Assembly: GCF_026210795.1 (NCBI RefSeq)
Contig: NC_089445.1
Coordinates: 2,108,001 to 2,172,000 of the forward strand
Origin: Rhizophagus irregularis
Lineage: Eukaryota > Glomeromycota > Glomeromycetes > Glomerales > Glomeraceae
DNA: 64,000 bases
Direction of reading: 5' to 3'
The stretch's first letter is position 1, and each line of letters begins with the position of its first letter. The notes under the pieces are model-generated. The model was not told the origin of the DNA. It saw only the letters and a program-made list of their open reading frames with translations, and searched no databases. Both the position numbers and the translations under genes were made by a program. Positions 35,376 to 45,567 of this stretch are shown one piece after another.

Positions 35376-37291
35376 ACATGGAAGTGCGATATTTGGGCTT
35401 CCAATTGTTTTACTATAGTTCCACACAGATCACGAATTGAAATAGCTAATGGCATATATAAAGTTAGTTTGTGTTATCGATCATCAACTGCTGGCATATT
35501 CTATATTGATAATTCAAATAAAAAATTAAATTGAATGAAACAATTTGATAATAATAATATGTTAATCAAAAATTACCTCATTAAAATAGGCTTCCATTTT
35601 ATTCTAAAAGATGTCAAATTCCTTGCCTTTGAAACCACTATTAACTTGTAAATAAATAATTATTGACGGATCTTTAAGTATAAGCATCAATCGTAATCAA
35701 TCTTCAATTTCTCTTTGCAAATAGGATTCAATGTTGTGGAAGCATCACCAGTTAAATCATAATACAATGTTTGAAGCATAACTGGAGTAACCTTTTTGAT
35801 AAGAGAATACTTTTTAAAGCAAATAATTTATTAATTTAATACATTTTTTCTTATTTGGCGAGTAAAATACTTTGGAAAGCTTTCTTGAATTATTGATATT
35901 ACTTGTGCATTTTCTGTTTCTAATCTTTGATCTGCTAATAATAGAGCTTTCCATATATAATTAAGAGTACCTAGATAATTGCCCTGGTGATACTGGTAAA
36001 TAGTGACAGGAAAGTCAAGTTGCAAATTTTAAATATAACAATATCTTTGCATTGGATTAGATGGAATATATTCCTCAAGATTAAAAAATTCGTAATTGTT
36101 CTTGTTAGACAATTTCTGAGCATCTTTCAACGGTATATACTTACAGATCTTGACTAACATTTCGTACTGCCATATTACTAGTATGACGAACATTTAAACT
36201 CTTTGTAAATACTTCGCATATTGGTTGATCATATTTGCTAATTCAAATACTTCTAAAATAAAATCTGTCCATTTTGCTTCACTCGCCCATGGTTGACCAA
36301 TTGAGAGCTCCAATGATTCTGCTAATTGCTCAAGTTTTTCTCTTTTAAGACTCTCTTTTTTATGATGTGAAGTATAATAAAATTTATTATAATTGCTGCC
36401 ACATTGATATTGACTTAAGATATAGTGAATGAGAAGCAAGTGTGTCATGATGCAGATCAATATACCAAAGAAGATCTACAAGTTGCTTGATAAATATTTT
36501 CGCAATTTTCTTCTGATCTACTCTCCAACCATTTTTTTGGTTTTCTTTTAATAATGCTATGACATCATTGTATAAAACATCTCGTTGAGTATCTTCTCTT
36601 TTAATTGATGGAAAGTATGGCTTATGGGAAATGCATTTCTTTCAAATTGTTGATTTTGTTGTACTATATTATTTTCTTCAGTATGTACAATAAAACGTAT
36701 ATACTTTAATTCTAGCTCTGACATTAAAGTTATATCATCATACAATCCTTCTCTTAGATTATTCTACTTGCCATTCCCTTTACCAACGTAAACCCTTACA
36801 TTACATACACCAAATACGCCTTCAGTAATTGCTTCATATATTTCACCAAATGTACAGTACATGTTTCTTCAACAATTTTAATAACTTGTTGACTGATTAT
36901 ATTTTTTTGCCCTTCGTCAATGCTAACAAAAAAATGGACCATGTTTGAAAAATTTAATAATGTATCAAAATTATCTCTTAAAAATATTACAATATTTATT
37001 ATATTTATTCAATTTGACACGTAGCATTTGTCCATAATCAAACATATTTAAACTTAATTTTATTTTAGCACGCAGTATTTTTCTATGGTTGAGCATACAT
37101 CAATAAAGTTTTGATAGTATTTTCCGTGTTTTATATAAATTAATGTAACACTAAAACTTAAATATATTCTTTTGTGTAATTGATTAAATCATTCGCTAAT
37201 ATAGACAATATATAGTGTTGTTGTTCAAGAACCGTTTTTAGAAAATGAGAGAAGGGGGTTATGTTAAACAAACATTTTAATTGGTCCGGCC

Positions 37292-37745
37292 TAACAAACA
37301 TTAGAAACAAAATAATTAGATTGCTTATTAGAAGACGAAATTAATGATAGAAGAAAAATTTTTATTACTTGATTAGATTGATTTTCATTACAATCAGATA
37401 GGTTTTCATTTAGATTTTCGCGGGAGACATCATAATCTAGGATACCATCATGAGAAAAATTTTCGCATGTATCGTAAGGTAGATAGGTATCATAAGATAG
37501 ATTTTCAAGGGTGTCATAGGGTAAACAGACGTCATAAGATAGATTTTCATAGTAGGTATTATTATCATAAGTGGGTGGTAGACTTTCGTAAGTGTTGTCA
37601 TAAAGAAAATTTTTGTAGGCATTATAAAATAGGGTATTATTGTTAGGAATATTATCACGGATATTATTATAATCATGGGTGCTATCATAAGAAATACTTT
37701 CTTGATTATCATGGGTGTTATCATATTTCCTAACTTTAGGTCTAT
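37292..37745 (-). pseudogene. Tyr/Asp/Asn-rich repeat ORF
   Basis: Open frame rich in Tyr, Asp and Asn with repeated units such as ENLSYDTYLPYDT and YDNTHDNQESISYDSTHDYNN. It ends SNVC-stop exactly at the border of the 7-kb TIR element. Upstream it abuts a DDE endonuclease fragment in another frame. If the TIR element were removed, this ORF would lie directly upstream of the MULE N-terminus in the same frame, but with two stop codons at the junction. It could be a lost 5' exon of the MULE gene or unrelated low-complexity coding sequence. Confidence 0.4.
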
Positions 37746-38202
37746 AAATTTTTGACCTACCTGATCCAGCATATGCTCTGTAATGAACGAAGAATGAAAG
37801 CTTCTTTACTTTTAATGTGTAGATTTTCCCGCATTTGCAACCCGTGGCATGGACAAAGGAAGGTGAAAACCATGATAGAGCATCCTTGGTGTTTTGAGCA
37901 TAGAATATCTTCATCCTCTCTCATCCAGATTCTCCGCTGTCCATCATTTGTGTAAAAATGGCATTCATCATGTGTTATCTGAACTAATTCTTTATCTCCT
38001 GGCTTAAGTTGGGGTTCTGAAACTATATCCATCGTATCACCATCAAAATCTGTTATTAAGCTTTGATATTCAAACATCCTCTTCAACCATTCCTTTTTGT
38101 ATTTCAACCCCCTTTTTTCTTTCATCATACTTATATCCCCACAAATACATGTAGTTTTGGCATGTTTTCTCAGAAATTGTATCTTTTTTGATATGGCCCA
38201 TT
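37746..38202 (-). pseudogene. DDE superfamily endonuclease fragment
   Basis: Encodes SEKTCQNYMYLWGYKYDERK, then GVEIQ/LKYKKEWLKRMFEYQSLITDF, ELVQITHDECHFYTNDGQRR, IWMREDEDILCSKHQGCSIM, VFTFLCPCHG and, after a frame shift, EHMLDQVGQKFID. THDE (catalytic Asp-Glu region) followed by FYTNDGQ is characteristic of the DDE endonuclease-type transposases abundant in Glomeromycotina (from memory). Only the central part is kept; the second Asp and the Glu part are missing. Confidence 0.7.
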
Positions 38203-38203
38203 A

Positions 38204-38479
38204 CAGCTGATTGCAAAATTGTAAGACCACCCTATGATTTTCAATTTGAAAATTTGATATTTTGAATTTTTAAGAATTAGTAAAAAAGCAAGTTTAAATA
38301 CCTATTTTGGTAATAACTTTAACTTTTTAAAATTAATAAAGATTTTAAAGTAATTTATTTATATTGAATCATATGATATATTTCTATTTTTATTTAAGGA
38401 GTTGAATAAACAGGTTTTTAATTTGATTTTTTACTGGTTAAAAAATCATAAGGTGATCTTACAATTTTGCAATCAGCTA
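38204..38479. mobile_element. Tc1/mariner-type MITE, 276 bp
   Basis: The left end CAGCTGATTGCAAAATTGTA and the inverted copy at the right (TACAATTTTGCAATCAGCTA) match over about 38 bp with a few changes. TA flanks both ends (38202-38203, 38480-38481). The interior is AT-rich without an ORF. It lies between the hAT dimerisation-domain remnant and the DDE fragment. Confidence 0.85.
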
Positions 38480-38481
38480 TA

Positions 38482-40254
38482 AGAGAATCTTGAGACAGAT
38501 TTTGATGATCACTATCTAAAAGAGAATTATACATAGAAAAACTTTGTTCAATGGTACAACTTGAAATTAGCAGCCAAATGCAATCCATTGCAATATTAGA
38601 AAGGATTGGCAGTTGTATTGCCTTATCTTCCCAATATCAATCCAATTCCATTTCACTTAAAAACTCGTTATCTAATTTACAATAAATTCTCCATTCTTGT
38701 AATAAGTCATCTAATAGGTTGTCAAATTCTTTAATTATACTATACTGTCAAATGTTTTTTTGCAAATACTTGACATGCATAGAAAAGTGGCTGAGCTGGA
38801 TGATTAGGAATATGTGCAGCAAACTTGACATAAGCTGCTTCAAATGCTGCCCAAAAAATGAAATAGGATTTATGTGTATTAAATTGGAGACTATTAATTA
38901 AGTTTTCTAAGAAAAAACCAAAATCATTTGAATTCCTATATGTTTCGATATATGCAGTAAAAGTTGTTGAAGGTATAATTCTACAAAAGGAAAAACAGGT
39001 TTTTTTAATTGTTGGAAAAAATCAAGATCTTAAACAAATTCTTTAGCATAAGAGGAAATGAAATTAAAGTAAATTGCAATTCCTTTTCATTTTCCAAGAA
39101 AGAATTAATAGCAGCCAAAGTGTTGTGTTTCTTATCATTATTGAATTCTTCTTTAAAAAAAGAAGGCCAATAGATAATATGATCCTTTGCATATGAAACC
39201 ATCTGAAACTAAGAATTCCAATGCATTTTGTTATATAAAGGAATTTTGCATGGTGAGGGAATTCCATGCATTTTAAATAAGCCAGGTATCATCCTCTTCA
39301 GGAAGGAAAATTAACAAAAACCTCTTTAATTTTATCTAAAAAACATTTTAAAGTATGAAATTGAGGTAATGTTCTCCACATATCTCTTTAATTTTATTTA
39401 GAAAAAAACAAATCCTTTTTTATTAATTAGAACTTTTTTTTCATATTAGATTGTGCAAACACTTTGAACAAGAAAATTAATGCAAAATAATTAAAAAGAA
39501 AAAAGAAAAATATCGACCACTATGTAACCATAATTATTATCATGATGAAATTCGCCTCCTCTTACAATAAAAATAATGTCTACCAGCAGCCTACATACCC
39601 AATAAGATTTATAATTTTCATGTACGTGGCTGAATCTGAAAGAAATAGGCATGGCAAATTGAAGGATATATTAAAGTGAGTAAGAATGGTTGTGAGAACT
39701 TGTCCCATTGTGGTATTATTTACATGTTCAAGAAAATCATTTTGTTTCATTACGATAACAAAAAAGGGTGTTGACAACACTCCGAGCACAATCATCAGTA
39801 GTTTTACCCATAATTATGGCCACAGGTTTTGAATCAAAAAATAATTTAAGTGACTGGAAGTGTTTATCAAAAATGCTAGGTAGGTAATTTTGTCTGAGAG
39901 TAGGGGTTTGAGGAATGGAACCTCCATTTTTAACATGTTTTTTAAAAAATAGAAGTAGTGAATTGACTTTTTCAAGAGGAATGTCTGGTCTTCAATAAGT
40001 TGTTTTTTTGATTCTGAAACTGCCTGAGTACATAAAAGGGTAAGTTGTTGTGTTTTATTCTGGCTTTCTTTTTGACTTCTTACATCAATAACGTGTTTCT
40101 GACTTTTACAATGATTATCTACAGTAGATTTACGCTTCCAGTCTATAGAAATATTGCAATAATTGCAAAAGAGAACATTGTCATCAACTCGAAAAATATC
40201 TTTATATTCATTACATCTAGTAAAAACTGATGATGTTTTTTGTTTTTTTGGCAT
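38482..40254 (-). pseudogene. hAT transposase pseudogene
   Basis: Starts MPKKQKTSSVFTRCNEYKD with a BED-type zinc finger (CNYCNISIDWKRKSTVDNHC then KSQKH). The body follows through stops: a segment around CARSVVNTLFCYRNETK and DHVNNTTMGQVLTTILTHFN (39795-39660), then short fragments. At 38650-38500 it ends in a typical hATC dimerisation motif (AIQLPILSNIAMDCIWLLIS, SCTIEQSFSMYNSLL, HQNLSQDSL). Several frame shifts and deletions. Target duplications of the original element are not evident. Confidence 0.8.
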
Positions 40255-40692
40255 TGTGAAAGAAAAAAAGATGATTGAACTGATAATCCATAGCAAATTA
40301 AATATGTTTTACTGCGGATTATACGCTCTGATATCAGTGATATGGGATAATTTAAATTATGTGATTTTATGATGCGATCAGCTTAAATTATGCATTTATC
40401 GCATAATTATGCATTTAACATGATATTATGTGATTTACAGCTTGGAACTTCTCACATTGTTTTCTTTCTCATAAAGTCCAACTTGCAAGAAACCATCTCA
40501 CAGGTATACCTTCCAGGTTAGTCATCCAGAACTTGTTAAATTGGAGAAGGGTAAATGAGTTCAACACTATTTTGACTCTAAGAGTCTGATATTTGTGTTG
40601 CCATTTTACAGACAATTTAATAGTATTGCCCATAACATTAATTCTCCTTAGATTTTCTTAACATCCTAGGTATACAGAATATCATATACAAT

Positions 40693-41646
40693 CTCAACTA
40701 TCTAAAGGTCAGAATTGATCACCAAGAAGTGGCCGAAATCAGAAGCAGAACCAAGACTCAGCTAACAAGGTTAGAACAAATACTACAGATAACAAGATTA
40801 AGATGAGCAAACCTATTGGAAAAAAACACATATCTTCAACTTTAAAGAATATGAAAAAAGGTTTGGACGGTAGTGAATCTGGAAAACTAACATTGTTAGC
40901 AGAAATTAGATCACTACTAAGAAGGCTTGAGAACTGGCGGGATGACTGCTTGGCCTTGGCGACTATATGTAGATTTCTACCTTTTCAATTATCAAAAAAT
41001 AACTTGAAAGATTTCGGTTTAGATATTGTTATGAAAAAATTCCCAGAAATATTAATTATAATGATCGATTGTGGTAGACAGTATAGTAAACTTCGTATCT
41101 GTAAAATACTAATTTAAATTTTTTTTTTACCTGACTTATTGTTCTGCTCCTTTTATTTTTTTTTGTTCGATATGGGTTTCATCTGCAGTAGCAGTGAGTC
41201 CTTGGCAGTGTTGGAAATTCAGATTTTAAATCATGTGCAGAATCCACACATTATTTGCAATTTTTATGTGCGCAAATTCATATGCAATGTGCGGAAATGT
41301 GTAAAATATACAAGAATGTGTCAGATATGCAAATTTTTGTGTGCGCAAAGCGCACGCAAAAATTTTTGGTCATGTGCGGAGTTTTTAAAATTTGTGCGCG
41401 CACACACTCCGCACATTGAATTTCCAACACTGGTCCTTGGGGGCACTAAGAAAAGACACCTGAAAAAGGTAGACTTACTCCCCTAGCCTAAGTCCTTTAC
41501 TGATAGTGCACATATGGTTGCTTCGCCAAATTAGCAGATGGTGTAGTTCTTTACTAAATTAGGATTTATGGTAATTTTACGTGTATTGTATGAACTTATT
41601 GTTAAAATCTTAATAAATCTATATGTGCTGCAGCAAAAAAAAAAAA
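40693..41646 (+). mobile_element. poly-A-tailed retroposon F nested in fragment E
   Basis: A + strand unit ends in a TAATAAA polyadenylation-type signal (about 41610), then CAGCA and a 12-nt poly-A run (41635-41646). Imperfect flanking repeats AGAATATCATATACAAT (40676-40692) and GGAATATCACACAAT (41647-41661) look like a decayed target duplication. Its coding remnant at 40803-41117 (MSKPIGKKHISSTLKNMKKG, then LTLLAEIRSLLRRLENW) resembles the ORF1 C-terminus of copies A-D (LAEILSLLRKL). Its 3' UTR carries an inserted hAT MITE. Confidence 0.6.
41206..41432. mobile_element. hAT-type MITE, 227 bp, with CpG/TGCGC-rich interior
   Basis: Termini CAGTGTTGGAAATTCA and TGAATTTCCAACACTG are inverted, with an exact 8-bp duplication GTCCTTGG at 41198-41205 and 41433-41440. 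The interior repeats TGTGCGCA / GTGCGGA motifs. A CAGTG start and 8-bp duplication fit hAT. Confidence 0.9.
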
Positions 41647-41720
41647 GGAATATCACACAATAATGTCTCTGACTTGCTCTCACTCTTCTTTGTATCCTGT
41701 CAGTATTTGTGTTATGGGTT

Positions 41721-42715
41721 TTGATTGATTTTAATCAGTACTGCGCCACATAACTGATAATTGGCAAATGTGGATATGGTTTGCTTTGTTATTGTTATGT
41801 ATTTTTTTGTGTATATGTACTATAATTACTAGTATAGATGCCATCAGAATTATTTTTACGGTTACAGCATGTGCTGTATCACCGTAAAAAAAAACTGCAA
41901 ATCGTAAATGCCGTAATGCTGTAATTTAATTTGACGCCGTAATGCCATAATTTAATTTGGTGCCGTAATGTCGTAAATTTACATGGCATAAATAGATAAT
42001 TAAAAAATAATTCATTTACATTTATTTTTAAGAAACTTTAAATTCTCTTTTTTTTTAGGAATGATATCACTAAGTGGAAAAGGATTTTCTTTGAAATTTA
42101 CTTTAAGAAATGACATTTAACTTCGTTTCTTATTCTTTTTTTTTTATTTACTAAATGTAATCAACTAAATATAATGTTTATTTATATAATTAATTTCATT
42201 CACTAATAATTATAATGTTTATTTACTAATTATCATGTTTTATAATGTTATTTAATACTAATTATAATGTAATTTTGAATAGGAGTGAGAAAATTTATTA
42301 CTTGGTCTATTAAATATTTATTAACCAAATTAAGTTAATTTATTAAATATGTAAAATTTTTTAGATTACCGATCTATTACTTTAATCACGACAATTATAT
42401 TGCCATAAATCACTGTAAATATTGGAATTTATTTATTAAAGATTATTTTAGAAGAAGTAGCAATTTGATTTTATTCTTAAATCAAAATTTGACCACAATG
42501 TACCAAAATAATTAATAATTTTTACATCCTTATATCTATATAAATCAATTATCCAACTTGATTTTAAATAAATATGGTAAGTAGTTAAATAGTAACTTAT
42601 TTTTGATCACAAATCAAAAACGCATACTAAATAATGTAACATGTCAAAATACTTTTTTTTATTAAAAAAAATCAATCTATTCCAATTTTACATTTTTCAA
42701 AATTACAAATTTACA
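41721..42715. other. spacer with an imperfect palindrome and GCCGTAATG repeats
   Basis: 41853-41890 is an imperfect palindrome (TTTTTACGGT ... ACCGTAAAAA around ACAGCATGTGCTGT). From 41909 to 41985 GCCGTAATG(C)CATAATTTAATTTG-type units repeat about three times. The rest is AT-rich; no gene. Confidence 0.5.
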
Positions 42716-44355
42716 ATGTCATCCATTATTGAGCTTTCAGATATTGAAGAATATAATGCAGAAGATTTTGCAGATGTTGCAAAAATAGTTAATTAAGATA
42801 AGGTAAATAATGTGTGAAATAAGATAATATTTTATCCTTTCTAATAAATAAAATCAAATAGGATAGAGATGATATTAATGAAGATAAAAGTGAAGATGAT
42901 GAAAATGATGAAACAGTTGCTTTCTTTACTTCCAAACTACAAGTTCCAAAAATAATCTATACAACTGTTTTTGTAGAATACCCAGAAACCTTACTGGAGG
43001 AAGTCAACAATATACAATGTCACTGGTTGGAAGAATCACATGGATGCTTTTTCAGATGTAAGTATATATTGAATTTGATTTGATAGCAAATATATATATT
43101 TAATTAAAATTCTATTATTATGATAAGATTCAATATTCAACAAATGGTTCAGGTGGTTCTTCAAATATTAAGGAGTGTCCTTTTTTTGGTAGAATATCAA
43201 TTAAAAAGATAAAAGAATGTGCCAGGGCATTAATTACTGATCAAGAATTTGTCAACCAAGAGCATTGTAGCATTGATTTTGATTCTGAAACTTTTAAAAA
43301 GTACACACAACAGCAAGACATTAATTCCAAAGAAGCCAAAACATACATGTAAGATATTAACAATTATTCCTTTGATTTTGTTTATTATTTTGAACTAAAT
43401 GATTTATAAATTTATTTAGTTTATTTTTGGCAGTAAATGAATCTTCTTACCCTTTTAAAAAAGAGAATATATCTTATGATGGAAGAGCTCGTATTGGAAG
43501 ATGACTAATTATCAAACTCAAATAGTTTACATATTTTATTGATAAATTCAAACAGGGTGATCAATGGTATCGATTTATTAAAATTAAACCAGAAGAAATA
43601 GATATTTCACTTCCCCAAAATCTATTTTCTGGTACTGCACCTGTAAGTACTAAAAATCTTTTGCATTTTCTATTTTTTAAAACTAAAAACTAAATTAATT
43701 ATTTTAGGCGCGAGAAATGGCAAATTGTAGTATGATAATTCCTAGAAATTGTAGACGCAAAAAATGTGGTAATGTATCTAATTATTTAGTTTTATATTGT
43801 ATTATAGTGCCATATATAATTATCTAATTTTTAAATTTAAGAAATTCCTCATTTAAACAATGGAACTGCTGTCTGCAGTGATATAATTGAAAAATCATGC
43901 TTAGTACAATTTATCAAAATTATTCCTCACAATATTGCTGAATGTCTATTTGTTGCTCTTATTTGTATTGGTGTTCACAACCATTCTCCACAGAACACCT
44001 GCTGGAATTAAAAACAATTTACAATCTTGGCAATTTATCAGGATGATACTACCACTTCAAGATCTATTTTATCAGGTATAATATTGAATTTTAGTGAATA
44101 CTTTATTATTGTTGTATTATTAATATTTTAATATACTATATTAATTAATAGGAAATTTAATCAAAGCATATTTTAACAAAGATATCCTAGCAGAAGTACA
44201 TGTATCATTGAATAATATTGATAAATTACATTATTTGATAGGAAAAGCCTATAAAAATTTGCATCCATTTGGTCAAAGAGTAATGGGTATATATCATAAT
44301 GTATTAATAGCAAATTCTAATTTATCTAATTATGTTCATAAAATTGATAAGTTTT
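42716..44355 (+). pseudogene. transposase gene, 5' half (split by LINE)
   Basis: Starts MSSIIELSDIEEYNAEDFAD and continues through several probable introns and stops: acidic region (EDDENDET, 42890-42915), then FFGRISIKKIKECARALITD (43170-43240), SSYPFKKENISYDGRARIGR (43440-43505), QWYRFIKIKPEEIDISLPQN (43560-43620), CSMIIPRNCRRKKC (43725-43770), IPHNIAECLFVALICIGVHN (43920-43985) and GNLIKAYFNKDILAEVHVSL (44155-44210) to YVHKID (44350). It belongs to a transposase-like family common in Rhizophagus (from memory). The reading continues at 54570 (NNVQVIITCMLAEQAKRLIA), so the gene was split by the 10-kb LINE. Confidence 0.75.
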
Positions 44356-45567
44356 TAAATTTAATTTACATCTGTTTTTTTTCTGCAGCGCATTTGCAGT
44401 TTTATTAAAGTAAAAAAATAAAGAAAATATATACAAAGTAAAATTCCCTAATAACTACTCTAATATAATTAAACTACAAACCACTCGTCATACCGGTAGT
44501 ACCCCACGTGTGCACTGTCGTAGGTAGAATTCGTTTAGTAATAGGTCATCTTAGCCATAAAGGCCCTATCTTCAATGTCTGGTGATCACGGGACCCATTA
44601 CGCTGCAACTTTATCATAATTTTTTTTTATCATTATTATTGTTTTTTTATGTTGAATGGAAATTTTCCTAGACTTCCAAGGAGGTGACGCAAGCCTTCAT
44701 TATATTTTGATACCTTTTGTTCACGAAATGAGTTAGAGTATGTCAATAATGATTGCGTTGAGTTTCTATGTCCTCCTTATGTGTCTTTGAGGTCTTACAC
44801 TTGTCCTGAGGTGTGGTTTCCAAACATGTTCCCTAAAAGCTTCATGAAAGTATTTAATGATCTTTAGAGACAGGCATGAAGCAATTTTTCTTGATGTGAG
44901 TTTTTTAAGCCTCTTTACGATCGTGTGTGAAATCAAACCACATAGTAATTCCTGTCTATTCCTTTGTTTCGGTTCAGGAAAAGCTGGGTCTCTATATTCA
45001 AATATGGTGATGTAGAGTTCATTGATCATGACAGATTTTTTGCACTTGGAACGTTCGAATCTTATCTATCATTTCTTTTTCAGCAGTGAGGAACGCTTGT
45101 TCCAATCCAGCACATATTACTAAATGGTTCAAAGTCTCTTCATGATCACAGCAAGCTGGACACAGTACATCATCATAAATGTCGTTATGTTTTCTGAGAT
45201 TGTCAACTGTAGGTAATAAGTTATTTGAAGACTTTATGAAATTAATTAGAGTATTGTTGGTATCAATATTATTACAACGGCTCTTGTTAATGTTATTAAG
45301 ATAGCACCAGTGTGCGGTCCAATTCCATTCTATTGATATATCATGTGTTTGGTTATTGAAATAATCCTTCCAATTACTATTCAAAGACCACGTAACCTCT
45401 TCCAATGATTCCAAACAAGTCTATCTATTTCTATACTATGCCAAACTGGCAGAAATAATAAAGGAAAACTATAACTACATATAAATTGTAAGTCAACTAA
45501 TCTATTAGAATTGACAGATCGGTTATGATTTTTTTAGTAACCGCGTTGTACCATCATTTGTGGCCAT

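Larger units (their letters stand above)
30420..36745 (-). pseudogene. DDE-type transposase pseudogene (unassigned family)
   Basis: Decayed minus-strand coding sequence in three frames. Pieces, 5' to 3': 36745-36557 and 36460-36194 (N-terminal, unknown), 36025-35831, about 35480-35391 (MPLAISIRDLCGTIVKQLE), then after a retroposon insertion 33440-32598 with the catalytic-looking core: LRKDHPDAHYCACLFWYLHE, ADDKHKIPI, VSTNTVLVASDHDFTKLSLT, LYTDGGPDH and PYHSWANPAERIMSI. A Cys-rich tail follows near 30780-30600 (CFQCGKFRCLYSKKALT). The Asp in ADDKH, the Asp in LYTDGG and the Glu in NPAERI would make a D-D-E triad; this is inference. Many frame shifts and stops. Similar proteins are common in Rhizophagus genomes (from memory). 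Confidence 0.7.
30260..37291. mobile_element. 7-kb TIR transposon, multiply interrupted
   Basis: The left terminus GGCCGGACCAATTAAAAT and its inverted copy at the right end match over about 34 bp with one mismatch, and both are flanked by TAA (30257-30259 and 37292-37294). Inside, on the minus strand, is a decayed DDE-type transposase gene. Subtracting the ORF1-type retroposon (33457-35375) and the long-TIR element (31299-32544) leaves about 3.9 kb. A 3-bp TAA duplication would fit PIF/Harbinger-like integration, but three bases are weak evidence and the transposase does not obviously belong to that family. The superfamily is unassigned. Confidence 0.7.
40437..41720 (-). mobile_element. ORF1-type retroposon fragment E, split in two
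   Basis: 40437-40697 and 41647-41720 on the minus strand are collinear with copy C (50341-50600 and 50580-50660 respectively), covering the RRM and basic middle part of ORF1. They are separated by the + strand insertion F. Both ends of the original element are missing. Identity is closest to copy C, not A/B/D (for example the GTTGTATACAATAATGTCTCTG region). Confidence 0.75.

Noticed and set aside
30257-37294. Firm assignment of the 7-kb element to PIF/Harbinger from its TAA duplication
   Set aside because: Three AT-only bases can match by chance, and the transposase lacks motifs I would expect for that superfamily.
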